From an uncultured Pseudomonadota bacterium (lineage in GTDB: Bacteria; Pseudomonadota; Gammaproteobacteria; Burkholderiales; SG8-39): a stretch of DNA of 6,343 bases. The first letter of the stretch is position 1, and each line of letters starts with the position of its first letter. A model generated the notes under the pieces. That model was not told the origin of the DNA. It saw nothing but the letters and a program-made list of their open reading frames with translations, and searched no databases. The stretch lies in contig CAITSH010000379.1 in NCBI GenBank assembly GCA_903895005.1, forward strand, positions 1 through 6,343. The letters run 5' to 3'. Below are positions 5,152 through 6,343 of the stretch, piece after piece. A program made the translations under genes and the position numbers.

Positions 5152-6315
5152 TCAGGCGGCGCGCAGCGCGTCGACGATGTTGAGCCTGGACGCGCGAACC
5201 GCGGGCAAAAAGCCCCCTGCGAGGCCCATCACCACCGAAAACAGCAGCGTCTTTACCGCGATTTCCGGCGTCAGCAGGAATTTGAATGACAAATCGGCGA
5301 AGGTCTGGAAATTGGTGGTCGAAAACGAAACCACCTGCATCACAGAAGCGCAGGCAAGGCCCGCCACCCCGCCCACCAATCCCAACAGCAGCGCTTCAAA
5401 CAGGAAGGCACCGAGCACACTCGCGCGCCGGAACCCGAGTGCGCGCAGGGTTCCGATTTCGGCGACGCGATTGGACACCGAAGCGTACATGGTGATCATC
5501 GCGCCTATCATCGCGCCGATGGAAAAAATAACCGTCAGCGTCAACCCGAGAATGCTGATGAAAGTCGACAGCGCGCGCGACTGGTCGCTGTAAAACACCT
5601 GTTCACGCTTGACCTCGTTGGTAAGGCGCGGGTCGGCGCCGATTTCGCCGCGATAGCGCTCGAACAGCGCGGTGTCGGCCAGCCGCACGACCATGGACGA
5701 GTAACTGACGCGGCGAAAGGACTGCATCAACTGGTCCGCATCGCCCCAGACCTCGGAGTCAAAGCCGCTGGCGCCCGCGTCAAAGCTGCCGACGATGGTC
5801 CACTCGCGCTGCGCAAAACGCAGCCGCTCGCCGATCTGCGTGCCCGCGTAGCCGTTCAACACGCTGCTGCCGACGACGATTTCCGAGGACCCCGGCCGGA
5901 ACATCCTGCCCTGCGCGATTTTCACCTGCGGCCGCAGGCGCAGCCCGCCTGGCGAGGTGCCGCGTATCACCACATTGGACGCCTTGTCCGAGCCGTTGCG
6001 CTTGAGCGAAATCAGCACAACGGTTTCCTTGGCGGCAAGGGGCAGGCCCTCGGCATTGAGTGCGACCGCAGCGTTCATCTCGATGACATTCGCCTGCTCG
6101 CGCGAAATACCGCTCTGGATTTCGGTTTCCGAGCCCTTGCGTATCACCACCAGGTTGTCGAACTCGCCTGTCGTCACCAGCGTGCGCTTGAGCCCGGCGT
6201 CGAGCATCAATACCGCGGCAAACACGAATACCACGAGCGCAAGCCCCCCGGCGGTCAGCACCGTCGTCAGCCGCCGTGTCCACAGGTTGCGGGCGATGTA
6301 ATTCAGCGGAACCAT
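5152..6315 (-). CDS. ABC transporter permease, FtsX/MacB type
   Basis: 387 residues from ATG 6315, with AAGGGG (6321-6326) 5 bases upstream as ribosome site. The topology is that of a MacB/DevC/LolC-type permease: a cytoplasmic start MVPLNYIARNLWTRR, TM1 at about 18-40, a periplasmic domain at about 45-248, then TM2 (251-277), TM3 (298-326) and TM4 (352-372). The segment EIGTLRALGF (286-295) between TM2 and TM3 is the conserved cytoplasmic stretch near the ATPase contact, and the end RASRLNIVDALRA is typical. Such inner-membrane proteins pair with a LolD/MacB-like ATPase. They do not move substrate across the membrane lipid in the classical way but drive export or extraction of periplasmic substrates such as lipoproteins, lipids or peptides, or transmit force. 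The ATPase, and often a second permease and a membrane-fusion protein, are expected upstream beyond 6343. The substrate is unknown. The stop lies 84 bases before the photolyase-like start. Confidence 0.9.
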   Translation of the reverse strand: MVPLNYIARNLWTRRLTTVLTAGGLALVVFVFAAVLMLDAGLKRTLVTTGEFDNLVVIRKGSETEIQSGISREQANVIEMNAAVALNAEGLPLAAKETVVLISLKRNGSDKASNVVIRGTSPGGLRLRPQVKIAQGRMFRPGSSEIVVGSSVLNGYAGTQIGERLRFAQREWTIVGSFDAGASGFDSEVWGDADQLMQSFRRVSYSSMVVRLADTALFERYRGEIGADPRLTNEVKREQVFYSDQSRALSTFISILGLTLTVIFSIGAMIGAMITMYASVSNRVAEIGTLRALGFRRASVLGAFLFEALLLGLVGGVAGLACASVMQVVSFSTTNFQTFADLSFKFLLTPEIAVKTLLFSVVMGLAGGFLPAVRASRLNIVDALRAA

Positions 6316-6343
6316 GCCCGCCCCTTCGTGGCCGCGCGTGACA

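Noticed and set aside
4783..5289. Plus-strand open frame spanning the photolyase-permease gap
   Set aside because: It is antisense to two confident genes and shows no recognisable domain.

Overview
The window is a GC-rich chromosomal stretch of bacterial type. It holds five protein genes in two convergent blocks, with short gaps and no RNA gene, mobile element, CRISPR array or pseudogene that I can see. The protein families and the high G+C codon use suggest a Pseudomonadota bacterium, most likely beta- or gammaproteobacterial. That placement is inference; no marker gene is present.

Plus-strand block (1-1727). A CoxE-type VWA-domain protein enters from outside the window and has lost its N terminus at the edge. 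It is followed by a CoxG-type SRPBCC protein with a C-terminal membrane anchor. In aerobic carbon-monoxide dehydrogenase clusters the usual order is a MoxR AAA+ ATPase (CoxD), then CoxE and CoxG. I therefore infer a MoxR ATPase gene just upstream, but neither it nor any CO dehydrogenase structural gene is visible, so the client enzyme is unknown.

Junction (1728-1828). The two blocks converge on a strong imperfect stem-loop at 1755-1795, probably a shared terminator.

Minus-strand block (read from 6343 down to 1829). The order is: an FtsX/MacB-type ABC transporter permease; after an 84-base gap with three 14-base-phased repeats, a photolyase-like FAD-binding protein; overlapping its stop by 4 bases, an alpha/beta hydrolase with a lipoprotein signal; and after 111 bases, a D-isomer-specific 2-hydroxyacid dehydrogenase. 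The photolyase-like gene and the hydrolase are almost certainly co-translated. The permease may share their transcript. The dehydrogenase has a small AT-rich island with inverted repeats in front of it and may have its own promoter.

The most unusual gene is the photolyase-like one. It begins directly with the FAD-binding helical core, has no N-terminal antenna (Rossmann) domain, and carries about 120 C-terminal residues that look to me like a relocated, diverged antenna domain. No single system ties all five genes together.
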